Shown: positions 19,317 through 31,960 of the stretch, piece after piece
Numbering within the stretch: position 1 is the first letter of the stretch
Layout of the letters: each line of letters opens with the position of its first letter
Source: Xanthomonas dyei
GTDB lineage: Bacteria > Pseudomonadota > Gammaproteobacteria > Xanthomonadales > Xanthomonadaceae
Direction of reading: 5' to 3'
Assembly: GCF_002939865.1 (NCBI RefSeq)
Contig: NZ_MDEE01000008.1
Location: 1-64,000 of the forward strand
Length of the DNA stretch: 64,000 bases
Made by a program: the position numbers and the translations under genes
The notes under the pieces: model-generated
The model's database searches: none
Told to the model about the DNA's origin: nothing
What the model saw: the letters and a program-made list of their open reading frames with translations, nothing else

Positions 19317-20735
19317 CTACATCAACGCATCGGCCAGCCGCGCGATGCCTTCGCGACTGCGTCGCCAGGCCGGACGGCGCTGCCACTGCGCCAGATCCAG
19401 CTGCCGCGCGTGGGCCAGATAGTCTTGTTCGATGTCCCGCAGCCGCTGCACCACGGTGCGGTCGTAGCACACCATGCCGATCTCGGCGTTGAGCGCAAAC
19501 GAGCGGATATCCAGATTGATCGAGCCCACCAGCGCAATGTCGTCGTCCACGCTCAGGTGCTTGGCATGCAGGAAGTGCGGGCGGTACAGCGCAATCTTTA
19601 CTCCACAGCGCAGCAGTTCGTCGAAATACGCATCTTGTGCCCACGCCGCCAGCCGCTGGTTGTTGCGCTCGGACAGGATCAGCTGCACATCCACGCCCGA
19701 CACTGCGGCGATGCGCAAGGCGCTCAGCAAGGCTTCGTCCGGCACGAAGTACGGCGTCACCAGCACCACTCTTCGTCGTGCCAGATGGATCATCGCATTG
19801 ATCGCATCGCGCGCATTTTCGAACGGATACGCCGGCCCGCTGGGCAATAACTGGGTGGCGATATTGGCCTCGCAGACAGGCGCATCCGGCCAGACATCCA
19901 GGCGCTGCCCGGTTTCGGTGAACCAGTCGCTGGCGAACACCGCTTCCAGATGATTGACCACCGGCCCGCGCACGCGCGCCACCAGCTCGCGATTGGGCAC
20001 GCCATCGATAAAGCCGGCGTCGGCCAGATTCTGCGAACCGACAAAGCCCACCTGGTTGTCGACCACCGCAATCTTGCGGTGATTGCGCAGATCCATGCGC
20101 CCGCTGCGACGCCAGCGCAACCCACCGGGCAGCACGGCCAGCACCTCGATGCCATCGGCCTGCAAGCGCTTGCGATAACGCCGCAGGCCGCGCTTGGCGC
20201 CTACCGCATCGAGCAGCACGCGGCAGCGCACGCCACGCGCGTTTGCCCGCTGTAGCGCCGCCACCACCGCATCGCCCACTGCATCGTCGAACATCAGGTA
20301 ATACAGCAGATGCACGCGTTTTTCGGCGGCATCGATGGCGGCGATCAGGGACTGCAGCGACTGCGCGTAGTCGTCGAGCAATTCCACCGCATTGCCTAAG
20401 GTGGGCATGAAGTCGCCCTGCCGTTCGATCAGCGGCACCACCTCGGCACTGCTGCTGTCGGCCTGCGGCGTCCAGCGCAGCGCATGCAAGGGCAACTGCT
20501 GCTCGCGGATCACCTGCGAGGCGGTCGCCTGCCGCTCCACGCGCAGCCGCGACACCCACGGTTGGCCGAGCAACAGATACAGCGGCAGCCCGACCACCGG
20601 CACAAAGCCGATCAACAACAGCCAGCTGCGCGCCGCACCAGGCGTGGTGCGGCTGGGAATCCAGAGCAGCGCCACCAGGCGGATCGCCCAGTCCAGTGCC
20701 AGCAGCCAGGTGCCTTGCGACCAGTCGGGCAGCAT
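19317..20735 (-). CDS. cls: Cardiolipin synthase
   Basis: A 472-aa membrane-bound phospholipase D-family enzyme that joins phosphatidylglycerol molecules to make cardiolipin. Two N-terminal membrane segments (LLALDWAIRLVALLWIP; SWLLLIGFVPVVGLPLYLLLG) precede the two HKD motifs: HRKIAVVD in RNHRKIAVVDNQVGFVGSQN and HAKHLSVDDD ending in GSINLD. Start MLPDWSQG at 20735 has GGAG about 6 nt upstream; the ORF extends further but that stretch overlaps the start of the LysR gene's downstream end and is not coding-like. Domain order and length fit bacterial Cls. Confidence 0.95.
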   Translation of the reverse strand: MLPDWSQGTWLLALDWAIRLVALLWIPSRTTPGAARSWLLLIGFVPVVGLPLYLLLGQPWVSRLRVERQATASQVIREQQLPLHALRWTPQADSSSAEVVPLIERQGDFMPTLGNAVELLDDYAQSLQSLIAAIDAAEKRVHLLYYLMFDDAVGDAVVAALQRANARGVRCRVLLDAVGAKRGLRRYRKRLQADGIEVLAVLPGGLRWRRSGRMDLRNHRKIAVVDNQVGFVGSQNLADAGFIDGVPNRELVARVRGPVVNHLEAVFASDWFTETGQRLDVWPDAPVCEANIATQLLPSGPAYPFENARDAINAMIHLARRRVVLVTPYFVPDEALLSALRIAAVSGVDVQLILSERNNQRLAAWAQDAYFDELLRCGVKIALYRPHFLHAKHLSVDDDIALVGSINLDIRSFALNAEIGMVCYDRTVVQRLRDIEQDYLAHARQLDLAQWQRRPAWRRSREGIARLADALM

Positions 20736-20748
20736 CAGCGCTCCATTC

Positions 20749-22059
20749 TCATGAGGAAGCCGATTCTGACCCGGCTGCGCGTAAACGCAACGGCGCGGTG
20801 CCCATCGGCTGGAGGCAATGGCGAAACGGGCCGGCATCTGCCGCCGCCGGATGCACGCGCTCGGCGCACACCTGCCGCAGCGTCTGCACGAAGGCGGTCT
20901 GCGCGCGCGTGGGGTGCCAGTCGCTGCGCGTGGTCATGCCAATCTGCCGACGCAAGCGCGGCCCGGCGCTGCCGATCTCGCGCAACAGGCCGGCGCGGCG
21001 CTCGAACAGGAACTGGTCGCGCGACATCAAGGTCAGCCAATCGTCTTCCAGCAACAGGCCGCGCACGGTCAGCTCGGCGCCGCATTCGATGCGTAGCGGC
21101 GGCGGCTCCAGCTGCCGGTCGCGGAACATGCGCTCCCAGCGCTCGCGCACCGGCGTGCCCGCCGCGGCCATCACCCAGGGGTAGTCGAGCAGCTGCGCAA
21201 AGGGGTACGCCTTACCCGCCAACGGGTGCCCGCTGCGGGCCACGATCACCGGCTCGTCGTCGAACAGCGGCTCCTGCAGCACGTCGCGCACCGGCAGCGG
21301 GTCGCGTAATGCACCGATCAGCAGGTCCAGCCCGCCCTCGCGCAGATGCGCCAGCAACTCCGCATACGGACCTTCCACCACGCCGATGCTGGCAGCCGGG
21401 TGCGCACGCGCAAACCGCGCCAATGCCTGCGGCAACAGGATCGCACGCGCCAACGGCATCACCCCCACCACAACCCGCCCGGCATGCTGCGAGCGCAGGG
21501 CGGCTACTTCATCGAGCGCGGCGCGCACCTCCGCCAGCGCCAGCCGCACCTGCCGCAGCAACCGCTCCGCCACCGGCGTGGGCTGCATCGCCTTGCCGCG
21601 GCGCATGGTCAGCGGCACCTCGATCACATCGGCCAACGCCTGCACCGCGCGGTAGACCGCCGGCTGCGACACGCCCAGCTGCACGCCCGCCAGCGAATAG
21701 CTGCCTGCCACGTCCACCGCCACCAGCGCCTGCAGCTGGCCCAACGAGACCCGTCGCTCCAGACCGGGGCGCGCCGGCAGCCGCAGCGCACGCCGCGCCA
21801 CCCGGATGCCACGCCCCAGATGCGCCAAGGCGCGCTCGATCCGCGGCACCACCAGCTGGGTGGCCTCGGTGGCGGCCATCCCGCCCGGCTGCCGCTCGAA
21901 CAGCCGCACACCCAGCTGCTGTTCCAGGCGCGCCACCGCCTGGGTCAAGGCCGGCTGCGACAGATTCACCTGCGGCGCAGCCGCGCTGATGCTGCCCAGC
22001 CGGTGCACCACGACCAGGGCATACAGATGACGCAGGTTCGGCTCGGGCATCGATGGCAT
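20749..22059 (-). CDS. LysR-type regulator with duplicated N-terminal HTH
   Basis: The 436-aa product is about 130 residues longer than a normal LysR protein (about 300). The extra length is a second HTH: residues 8-75 read NLRHLYALVVVHRLGSISAAA then LSQPALTQAVARLEQQLGVRLFER, a full LysR wHTH; residues about 105-175 read LGQLQALVAVDVAGSYSLAG then VSQPAVYRAVQALADVIEVPL, a second one. A normal LysR substrate domain follows (VVVGVMPLARAILLPQAL to the end). ATG at 22059 or 22050 are both possible. The gene is divergent from galC-galD, so it is probably their regulator, responding to an aromatic-acid intermediate. Double-HTH LysR proteins are uncommon and I cannot tell whether both halves bind DNA. 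Confidence 0.9.
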   Translation of the reverse strand: MPSMPEPNLRHLYALVVVHRLGSISAAAPQVNLSQPALTQAVARLEQQLGVRLFERQPGGMAATEATQLVVPRIERALAHLGRGIRVARRALRLPARPGLERRVSLGQLQALVAVDVAGSYSLAGVQLGVSQPAVYRAVQALADVIEVPLTMRRGKAMQPTPVAERLLRQVRLALAEVRAALDEVAALRSQHAGRVVVGVMPLARAILLPQALARFARAHPAASIGVVEGPYAELLAHLREGGLDLLIGALRDPLPVRDVLQEPLFDDEPVIVARSGHPLAGKAYPFAQLLDYPWVMAAAGTPVRERWERMFRDRQLEPPPLRIECGAELTVRGLLLEDDWLTLMSRDQFLFERRAGLLREIGSAGPRLRRQIGMTTRSDWHPTRAQTAFVQTLRQVCAERVHPAAADAGPFRHCLQPMGTAPLRLRAAGSESASS

Positions 22060-22091
22060 GCTCTAACTATAAGCAAAATCAATACGCATAC

Positions 22092-22108
22092 CTCAAATGA
22101 ATCTTGAG
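22092..22108. promoter_or_regulatory. Candidate LysR operator between the regulator and galC
   Basis: Perfect inverted repeat ctcaa-N7-ttgag inside the 101-nt divergent gap, surrounded by AT-rich sequence unusual for this genome. The spacing and palindrome suit LysR-type binding. Function is inferred from position only. Confidence 0.4.
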
Positions 22109-22160
22109 CTGATTGACTCTTGCCGCTCAGACTTGGCGCAGCACTAACGAGGATGGATGG

Positions 22161-22832
22161 ATGAGCCAGGTCGTCACCCAGGTTGCGCGCACCCCGATCG
22201 CCCTCGTGGACGGGCTGGCACAGGCCGGCGTGGCCACCGTGCACGAGGCGCAAGGCCGCAGCGGTCTGCTGCATCACCGGCTGCGCCCGATCTACGCCGG
22301 CTGCCGCATCGCCGGCACCGCGATCACGGTGTCGTTACCGCCGGGCGACAACTGGATGATGCATGTGGCCATCGAACAGCTGCAGCCCGGCGACGTGCTG
22401 GTGGTGGCGCCCACCAGCGACTGCTGCGACGGCTACTTCGGCGATCTGCTGGCCACCTCGGCACAGGCGCGCGGCTGCCGCGGGCTGATCATCGATGCCG
22501 GCGTGCGCGACGTGCGCGACCTCACCGCCATGCAGTTCCCTGCGTGGAGCCGCGCCATCTGCGCGCAAGGCACCATCAAGGAGACGCTGGGCTCGGTCAA
22601 CGTACCGCTGGTCTGCGCCGGGCAACTGATCCAGCCCGGCGATGTGGTGGTGGCCGACGACGATGGCGTGTGCGTGGTGCCGCGCGCCACTGCGGCCGCC
22701 GTGCTGGCCGAAGCGCAGGCCCGCGAAGCGCGCGAACTGACCAAGCGCGAACGTCTGGCGCGCGGCGAACTGGGCCTGGATCTCTACGCCATGCGCGAGC
22801 GCCTGGCGGCCAAGGGGCTGCGTTATGTCTGA
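22161..22832 (+). CDS. galC: 4-carboxy-4-hydroxy-2-oxoadipate aldolase
   Basis: A 223-aa class II aldolase of the RraA-like fold that splits 4-carboxy-4-hydroxy-2-oxoadipate into pyruvate and oxaloacetate, the last step of the gallate and protocatechuate 4,5-cleavage pathways (LigK/GalC/ProA family). Readable motifs are [33 protein letters not shown], the metal/pyruvate site GVRDVRDL with its conserved Arg-Asp pair, and the C-terminal [20 protein letters not shown]. Start 22161 has GGATGG just before it; the frame extends to 22113 without reason. It overlaps galD by 8 nt, so the two are cotranslated. Confidence 0.92.
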   Translation: MSQVVTQVARTPIALVDGLAQAGVATVHEAQGRSGLLHHRLRPIYAGCRIAGTAITVSLPPGDNWMMHVAIEQLQPGDVLVVAPTSDCCDGYFGDLLATSAQARGCRGLIIDAGVRDVRDLTAMQFPAWSRAICAQGTIKETLGSVNVPLVCAGQLIQPGDVVVADDDGVCVVPRATAAAVLAEAQAREARELTKRERLARGELGLDLYAMRERLAAKGLRYV

Positions 22833-23880
22833 GCAGGTGCGCGCGATGTGGATGCGCGGCGGCACCTCCAAGGGCGGCTTTTTTCTCGCCGACGACTTGC
22901 CCGCCGACACTGCAGCACGCGATGCCTTGCTGCTGCGTGCCTTCGGCTCGCCGGACCTGCGCCAGATCGACGGCATGGGTGGCGCCGACCCGCTCACCTC
23001 CAAGGTCGCGGTGGTGTCGCGCTCCACACGCGCCGATGCCGATGTGGACTATTTGTTCTTACAGGTGGCGGTCGAGCAGGCGCAGGTCAGCGATGCGCAG
23101 AATTGCGGCAACATGCTGGCCGGCGTGGCGCCCTTCGCGCTGGAGCGCGGCCTGCTGCCCACGCGCGACGGGCAGACCGACGTGCGCATCTTCATGCGCA
23201 ACACCGGCACCCTGGCAACGGCCACCGTGCGCACGCCCGGCGGCCGGGTCACGTATGCGGGCGATGCGCGCATCGACGGCGTGCCGGGCACTGCCGCCCC
23301 AATTGCGTTGGCATTCGCCGAGATCGCAGGTTCCTCCTGCGGCGCGCTGTTGCCCACCGGGCGCGCCGTGGACATGCTCGATGGCGTGGCGGTGACGCTG
23401 ATCGACAACGGCATGCCATGCGTGGTGCTGCGCGCTGCCGATGTCGGGATCAGCGGGTATGAAGACCGTGCCACGCTGGATGCGGATGACGCACTCAAAG
23501 CACGGCTGGAATCCATTCGCCTGCAGGCCGGCCCGGTGATGCAGTTGGGCGATGTCAGTGCAGCGACAGTGCCGAAGATGATGCTGGTGGCCGCACCGCG
23601 CAACGGTGGCGCGATCAGCGTGCGCTCGTTCATCCCGCACCGCTGCCATGCCTCGATCGGCGTGCTCGGCGCTGTCACCGTCGCCACCGCGTGCCTGCTG
23701 CCGGAGTCGCCCGCGCACGCGCTGGCGCAGCTGCCCGGCGGCAACATCCCGCAGGTGGACGTGGAGCACCCCAGCGGCATGACCGGCTGCGTCATCGAAC
23801 GCGATGCACATGGCGCAGTGGTGCGCGCCGCGGTGGTCAGGACGGCACGCAAATTGTTCGATGGGGTGTTGTTTGGGTAA
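22825..23880 (+). CDS. galD: 4-oxalomesaconate tautomerase
   Basis: A 351-aa PrpF-fold isomerase that converts the keto form of oxalomesaconate to its enol form ahead of hydration. [11 protein letters not shown] near the N-terminus (residues 10-20), [34 protein letters not shown] and the C-terminal [13 protein letters not shown] are the family signatures; the active-site-type Cys of QNCGN is present. It shares 8 nt with galC and is followed by a 567-nt gap before ligJ. The alternative label, a generic PrpF-family isomerase, is less likely because of the neighbours. Confidence 0.92.
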   Translation: MSEQVRAMWMRGGTSKGGFFLADDLPADTAARDALLLRAFGSPDLRQIDGMGGADPLTSKVAVVSRSTRADADVDYLFLQVAVEQAQVSDAQNCGNMLAGVAPFALERGLLPTRDGQTDVRIFMRNTGTLATATVRTPGGRVTYAGDARIDGVPGTAAPIALAFAEIAGSSCGALLPTGRAVDMLDGVAVTLIDNGMPCVVLRAADVGISGYEDRATLDADDALKARLESIRLQAGPVMQLGDVSAATVPKMMLVAAPRNGGAISVRSFIPHRCHASIGVLGAVTVATACLLPESPAHALAQLPGGNIPQVDVEHPSGMTGCVIERDAHGAVVRAAVVRTARKLFDGVLFG

Positions 23881-24447
23881 GCACTGCCAGTCTCGGGCTG
23901 TGTTGCCAGCGTCAGGCTGGTTCGAGCAGGGGGATGGTGGTGCGCGCCCTGCACACGTCCGATCGTCGATGTGCTGCCCGGTGTCGTCTGCGTTGTCATG
24001 CAAGCGCGTGTGCTTGCGCCGCTGCGGATCGCACATCGGCGCAACGTCCCGTGACATCTCGGTAACGCGTTGCCGGCCGGGAATATGCCAGGCAGGTGCG
24101 TGGCAGACGGGGAGCAGCACCTGCAGCGGATCGAATGCCGGTCGCGCTCGGGTGCGCTCCTACGTGGTGGGCGCGGCGGGCGGCCTGGGGTGCAGCTTGA
24201 AGCGGGAAACGACGCACGTGCAGCGGCATGCACGTACTGATGCAGTGCCGTCGAATCGCCGCGCACCGCGACAAACGCATTCCGGAGACGCCGTGGTGGA
24301 GGGCGATAACGATGGCACACCCGCTCAAAGACTGCGTGCGACTGGCGGCTGGGCAGACGCACACGCAGCAGTGGCTGCTGTCACACGCTGCACGCCTTCA
24401 CCCGAACGCGCCCGACGGATCCGACCCGCACTTCAACGAGCATCGCC
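23881..24447. other. Gene-free gap between galD and ligJ with a half repeat
   Basis: No convincing gene is seen in these 567 nt. At 24142-24164 there is one arm of the GTAGGAGCGCACC family (cgggtgcgctcctacg), without its partner arm nearby. The rest shows no clear terminator, tRNA or ORF with coding character. ligJ may therefore have its own promoter here. Confidence 0.6.
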
Positions 24448-25470
24448 ATGATCATCGACTGCCACGGCCATTACACCACCGCACCCGCTGCACACGATGC
24501 GTTTCGCAAGGCGCAGATTGCGCATTACACCGACGCAAGCCTGCCCGCACCGGTGTATCCGCACATCTCCGATGATCAGCTGCGCGACAGCATCGAGCAG
24601 CATCAATTGCGCCTGCTGCGTGAGCGCGGTGCGGACATGACGATCTTCTCGCCACGTGCCAGCACCATGGCGCACCACATCGGCAACGAAGCCGTGAGCC
24701 AGGTATGGACGCGGCATTGCAACGACCTCATCGGCCGCGTGGTGCAGCTGTATCCGCACAGCTTTATCGGCGTGTGCCAGCTGCCGCAGTCGCCGGGCGT
24801 GTCGATCGCGCACTCGATCCAGGAGCTGGAACGCTGCGTCACCGAGCTCGGATTTGTCGGCTGCAATCTCAATCCAGATCCATCCGGTGGGCACTGGACC
24901 GGCCTGCCGTTGACCGATCGCGCCTGGTACCCGTTCTTCGAAAAAATGGTCGAGCTGGATGTGCCGGCAATGGTGCATGTATCGGGCAGTTGCAACGCCA
25001 ATTTCCACGCCACCGGCGCGCATTACCTCAACGCCGACACCACTGCCTTCATGCAGTTTCTGGAAGGCGACTTGTTCGCCGATTTTCCGCAGCTGCGCTT
25101 CATCATCCCGCACGGCGGTGGCGCCGTTCCGTATCACTGGGGTCGCTTCCGCGGCCTGGCCGACATGTTGGGCAAGCCGCCGTTATCCACGCACGTGATG
25201 CGCAACGTGTTCTTCGATACCTGCGTGTATCACCAACCCGGGATCGACCTGCTGTTCGAGGTGATCGACATCGACAACATCCTGTTCGGCTCGGAAATGG
25301 TCGGCGCGGTGCGTGGCATCGACCCGCAGACAGGGCATTATTTCGACGACACCAAACGCTATATCGATGCACTGGCGATCTCCGATGCAGACAAGCGCAA
25401 GGTGTTCGAAGGCAACGCGCGACGCGTGTATCCACGCCTGGACGCGCAATTGCGCGCGCGTGGGCTCTAG
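24448..25470 (+). CDS. ligJ: 4-oxalomesaconate hydratase
   Basis: A 340-aa amidohydrolase-superfamily hydratase that adds water to oxalomesaconate to give 4-carboxy-4-hydroxy-2-oxoadipate, the substrate of galC. The metal-site motif HGHYTT near residue 6-8, ADMTIFSPRA, PHSFIGVCQLPQSPGV, GFVGCNLNPDPSGGHW, the IIPHGGGAVPYHWGR block with its His and the late GSEMVGAVRG are typical of LigJ. Taken with galC and galD on the same strand, the lower 4,5-cleavage branch is complete apart from the ring-cleavage dioxygenase, which is not in the window. Confidence 0.93.
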   Translation: MIIDCHGHYTTAPAAHDAFRKAQIAHYTDASLPAPVYPHISDDQLRDSIEQHQLRLLRERGADMTIFSPRASTMAHHIGNEAVSQVWTRHCNDLIGRVVQLYPHSFIGVCQLPQSPGVSIAHSIQELERCVTELGFVGCNLNPDPSGGHWTGLPLTDRAWYPFFEKMVELDVPAMVHVSGSCNANFHATGAHYLNADTTAFMQFLEGDLFADFPQLRFIIPHGGGAVPYHWGRFRGLADMLGKPPLSTHVMRNVFFDTCVYHQPGIDLLFEVIDIDNILFGSEMVGAVRGIDPQTGHYFDDTKRYIDALAISDADKRKVFEGNARRVYPRLDAQLRARGL

Positions 25471-25475
25471 CGATT

Positions 25476-25496
25476 CCTTCTCCCAGCGGGAGAAGG
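25476..25496. terminator. ccttctccc hairpin repeat, copy 2, after ligJ
   Basis: Perfect 9-bp stem (ccttctccc, loop agc, gggagaagg) starting 5 nt after the ligJ stop, followed by ggtgccccgacggggcgg. Same family as 17268, 36303 and 36428. It probably ends ligJ transcription, although no T-run follows. Confidence 0.6.
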
Positions 25497-25742
25497 TGCC
25501 CCGACGGGGCGGATGAGGGGCGACGCAGAGAGTGTCACCGCCTGCGATATCAAACGCGTCGCCACGCGCCTACAGAAATGAAACCCCACCGCTTCCCCCT
25601 TCGCCCTCTGCCGCAGGGGGAAACGAATGCAGCCAACCAAACTGCATCCCAACGTTTGCAGGGCGCAACACAACCCGTGCATCAACGTTGGCCGATCGAA
25701 CGCGTTACGGCAATCGAGAATGTCGGGATCGATTCCCCAAAC

Positions 25743-25772
25743 GCAAACACCCGCCTTTCGGCGGGTGTTTGC
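25743..25772 (-). terminator. Terminator downstream of rpmG
   Basis: Perfect 13-bp stem gcaaacacccgcc / ggcgggtgtttgc with a tttc loop, 28 nt beyond the rpmG stop. On the minus strand it is followed by gtttgggg rather than a clean T-run, so ending may rely on the strong hairpin. Confidence 0.8.
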
Positions 25773-25799
25773 TTGGATGCAGATCGCGTAATCGGTGGA

Positions 25800-25967
25800 T
25801 TACTTGATCTTGCCTTCCTTGTACATCACGTGCTTACGCACGACGGGGTCGTACTTCATCATTTCCATCTTCCCCGGAGTGTTTTTCTTGTTCTTATCCG
25901 TGGTGTAGAAGTGGCCGGTAGCGGCCGAGGAAATCATACGAATCTTGTCACGCTTGCCTTTTGCCAT
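25800..25967 (-). CDS. rpmG: Ribosomal protein L33
   Basis: A 55-aa protein of the large ribosomal subunit. The translation begins [20 protein letters not shown] and ends YKEGKIK, with [11 protein letters not shown] and [15 protein letters not shown] in between. It lacks the zinc-binding Cys pairs, so it is the C-minus type of L33. It sits 13 nt after rpmB, the usual rpmB-rpmG pair, and is too short for most gene-length cut-offs. A strong terminator follows. Confidence 0.97.
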
Positions 25968-25980
25968 GACTGCTTACTCC

Positions 25981-26217
25981 TCAGACCTTTTCGCCGCGCG
26001 CACGCAGCTCTTTCAGAACGGCATCAATCCCGTTCTTGTCGATGGTGCGCAATGCATGCGCGGAGACACGGAGCTTCACCCAGCGGTTTTCGCTGGCGAC
26101 CCAGAAACGGCGCTCGTGCAGGTTAGGCAGGAAGCGACGACGGGTTCTGTTGTTTGCGTGGGAGACGTTGTTACCCGTCTGCACACGCTTGCCGGACACT
26201 TGGCATACGCGGGACAT
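25981..26217 (-). CDS. rpmB: Ribosomal protein L28
   Basis: A 78-aa large-subunit ribosomal protein starting [20 protein letters not shown] with [18 protein letters not shown] and the C-terminal [20 protein letters not shown] typical of L28. The frame extends to 26292 but the MSRVCQ start is the conserved one. It heads the rpmB-rpmG operon and is transcribed away from the CDF gene region. Confidence 0.97.
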
Positions 26218-26472
26218 TACGCACCTCGATAAATGAATTGCCACCCATAGCCTGGGGAGCGGCGGCCCCGACAGCATCAAGCTGCCACGCAACGTTGGGA
26301 ATCAAGAACTTACGCTGGAACCGGCCGGCAACCCCATCGCGCTGAGTGCCGCCATCCGGAGCGATCCGGCCACAGCGAGCCGCGCATTATGCACGGCAAT
26401 TCCTTGTATCGCAAGCACTTACAGCGAGCCCGCCTGCGCACGGCATCTACCCGGCGCGTGCGCAGGCGTCGA

Positions 26473-30383
<3,911 letters not shown>

Positions 30384-30476
30384 TTACCGGGAGCGTGGCT
30401 TAAAAGCGCACAAGAGAAGAGTCGCTCCCAAGCACGCACATGCGGTCGGCTTCGAATCAAACCGGAAACACGCTGA

Positions 30477-31766
30477 TCAATGATCATGCGATGCCCCCGA
30501 CTTCTCGATGTCGGCCTTCACCAGATAACTCTGCTCCACCACCACCGTGTCGCCCGGCGACACGCCCGAAACCAGCTCCACCTGCTGCGCGTCGCGCGCG
30601 CCCAACGTCACCGGCCGCGCCTCGTACACATCGCCCACGCGCACAAACACCACATCCCAGTCGCGAAACTGCTGCAAGGCTCCCACCGGCACCACCATCG
30701 CGGCCGGCTGCTGCGCGACCGTCACCCGCGCCTTCACTGCCGAGCCTGGTCGCCAGGACCCGTCGGTATTGCGCAACACCGCGCGTGCCACCGTGCTCTG
30801 GCTGGCCGTGGCCGTGCCCGGCAACACGCGCTCCAGGACGGTTTGCGCCACCACGCCATCGCTGATGCGCGTCACCGTCACCGGCGCGCCGGCGGCGATA
30901 TGCCCGGCGTCGGCGCCGAAGATGTGCAGATCCACCCACAGGCTCGACAGATCCGCGATCTCGAACAGCGATTGGCCCTCACCCGCGTTGCTGCCCAGGC
31001 TGGCGTGACGCGCCAGCACGGTGCCGCTGATCGGCGCGGTGACCGAGTAGGTGGTCAGGCTGAGATTGCTCTCCACCGTGGCCAGCACCTGGCCGGCACG
31101 CACCTGATCGCCGACGTTGACACGCAAGCTGCGTACCGGCCCGGGAAAGCGCGCGGTCGCCTGCGCCTGCGCACCTTCTGCCGGCGTCAGCAGGCCTTGC
31201 ACCTCGTGCTGATCGGCGATGCTGCCGGCACCCACCGGCGCCATGCGGATACCGGCGTCCTGCGCAATCTTGGCGGCGATCGTGGTGCGGCCTTCGTAGC
31301 TGGAATAGGTCCAGCGATGCGTCTTGCCCTGCACGCTGGCGCGCACTTCCACATCGAACGAATGCGGCTCGCCTACTTCGCTGGCGGCCAGCAGGCTTCC
31401 GTCGGCCTGCGCACGCAGCGGATAGGTGTCGACCTTGCCCCCCAGCCGCGTGGTCTTGACCTCCACGCTGCCGGCGCTGGCCGGCACTGGTTTGCCATCG
31501 CGATACAGCCAGGCCTGGAACGTCGGCGGGCGGCCGTCTTCGGCAATCGCAAGCTCCACGCTGTCGCCGTCCTGGCTGAGCAGCCGGCCGCCGTGTTTGC
31601 CTTTGGCCTCGTCGGCGTGCTCGGCAATGCCGCCCTCCTCGGCACCGCCACCCTCTTCGGCATGGCCGGCCTCGCTGCCTGCATGGCCGTGGGCGTCTTC
31701 GTCGGCGCGGCCGCAACCGCCGAGCAGCAGCGCCAGCAACAGCGGCGCAAAAATGTATGGCGTCAT
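30477..31766 (-). CDS. czcB: Heavy-metal efflux membrane-fusion protein CzcB
   Basis: A 429-aa periplasmic adaptor that links CzcA to the outer-membrane channel CzcC. It starts MTPYIFAPLLLALLLGGC, a lipobox (LLGGC), then a His/Glu-rich stretch (DEDAHGHAGSEAGHAEE) suited to metal buffering. HlyD-like barrel-sandwich parts are RFPGPVRSLRVNVGDQVRAGQVLATVES and SVTAPISGTVLARHASLG; the beta-barrel part includes IFGADAGHIAAGAPVTVT. The frame extends back to 32099 but the lipoprotein start is the expected one. It lies 141 nt before czcA. Confidence 0.93.
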   Translation of the reverse strand: MTPYIFAPLLLALLLGGCGRADEDAHGHAGSEAGHAEEGGGAEEGGIAEHADEAKGKHGGRLLSQDGDSVELAIAEDGRPPTFQAWLYRDGKPVPASAGSVEVKTTRLGGKVDTYPLRAQADGSLLAASEVGEPHSFDVEVRASVQGKTHRWTYSSYEGRTTIAAKIAQDAGIRMAPVGAGSIADQHEVQGLLTPAEGAQAQATARFPGPVRSLRVNVGDQVRAGQVLATVESNLSLTTYSVTAPISGTVLARHASLGSNAGEGQSLFEIADLSSLWVDLHIFGADAGHIAAGAPVTVTRISDGVVAQTVLERVLPGTATASQSTVARAVLRNTDGSWRPGSAVKARVTVAQQPAAMVVPVGALQQFRDWDVVFVRVGDVYEARPVTLGARDAQQVELVSGVSPGDTVVVEQSYLVKADIEKSGASHDH

Positions 31767-31960
31767 CGAACGAGATCCTTTGGAATGCCGGCGCGGTGCG
31801 CCGAGCGATGCAGCGAGTGAGGTGCGGCGAGGCGGCTGCGGCTGCGTGCGCGTAGCGGTGCCCGCGTGGGTAGCGTCTGCGGTGCAGGTTACGGCTAGCG
31901 GTGCGGGCGAGATAGCGTGCAACGGTGTGTGCAACCGCGCGTACATCTGGATGGTCGTCG

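Noticed and set aside
24228-24575. A 115-aa frame between galD and ligJ
   Set aside because: It overlaps the ligJ start in another frame, is His/Arg-rich and has no ribosome-binding site.
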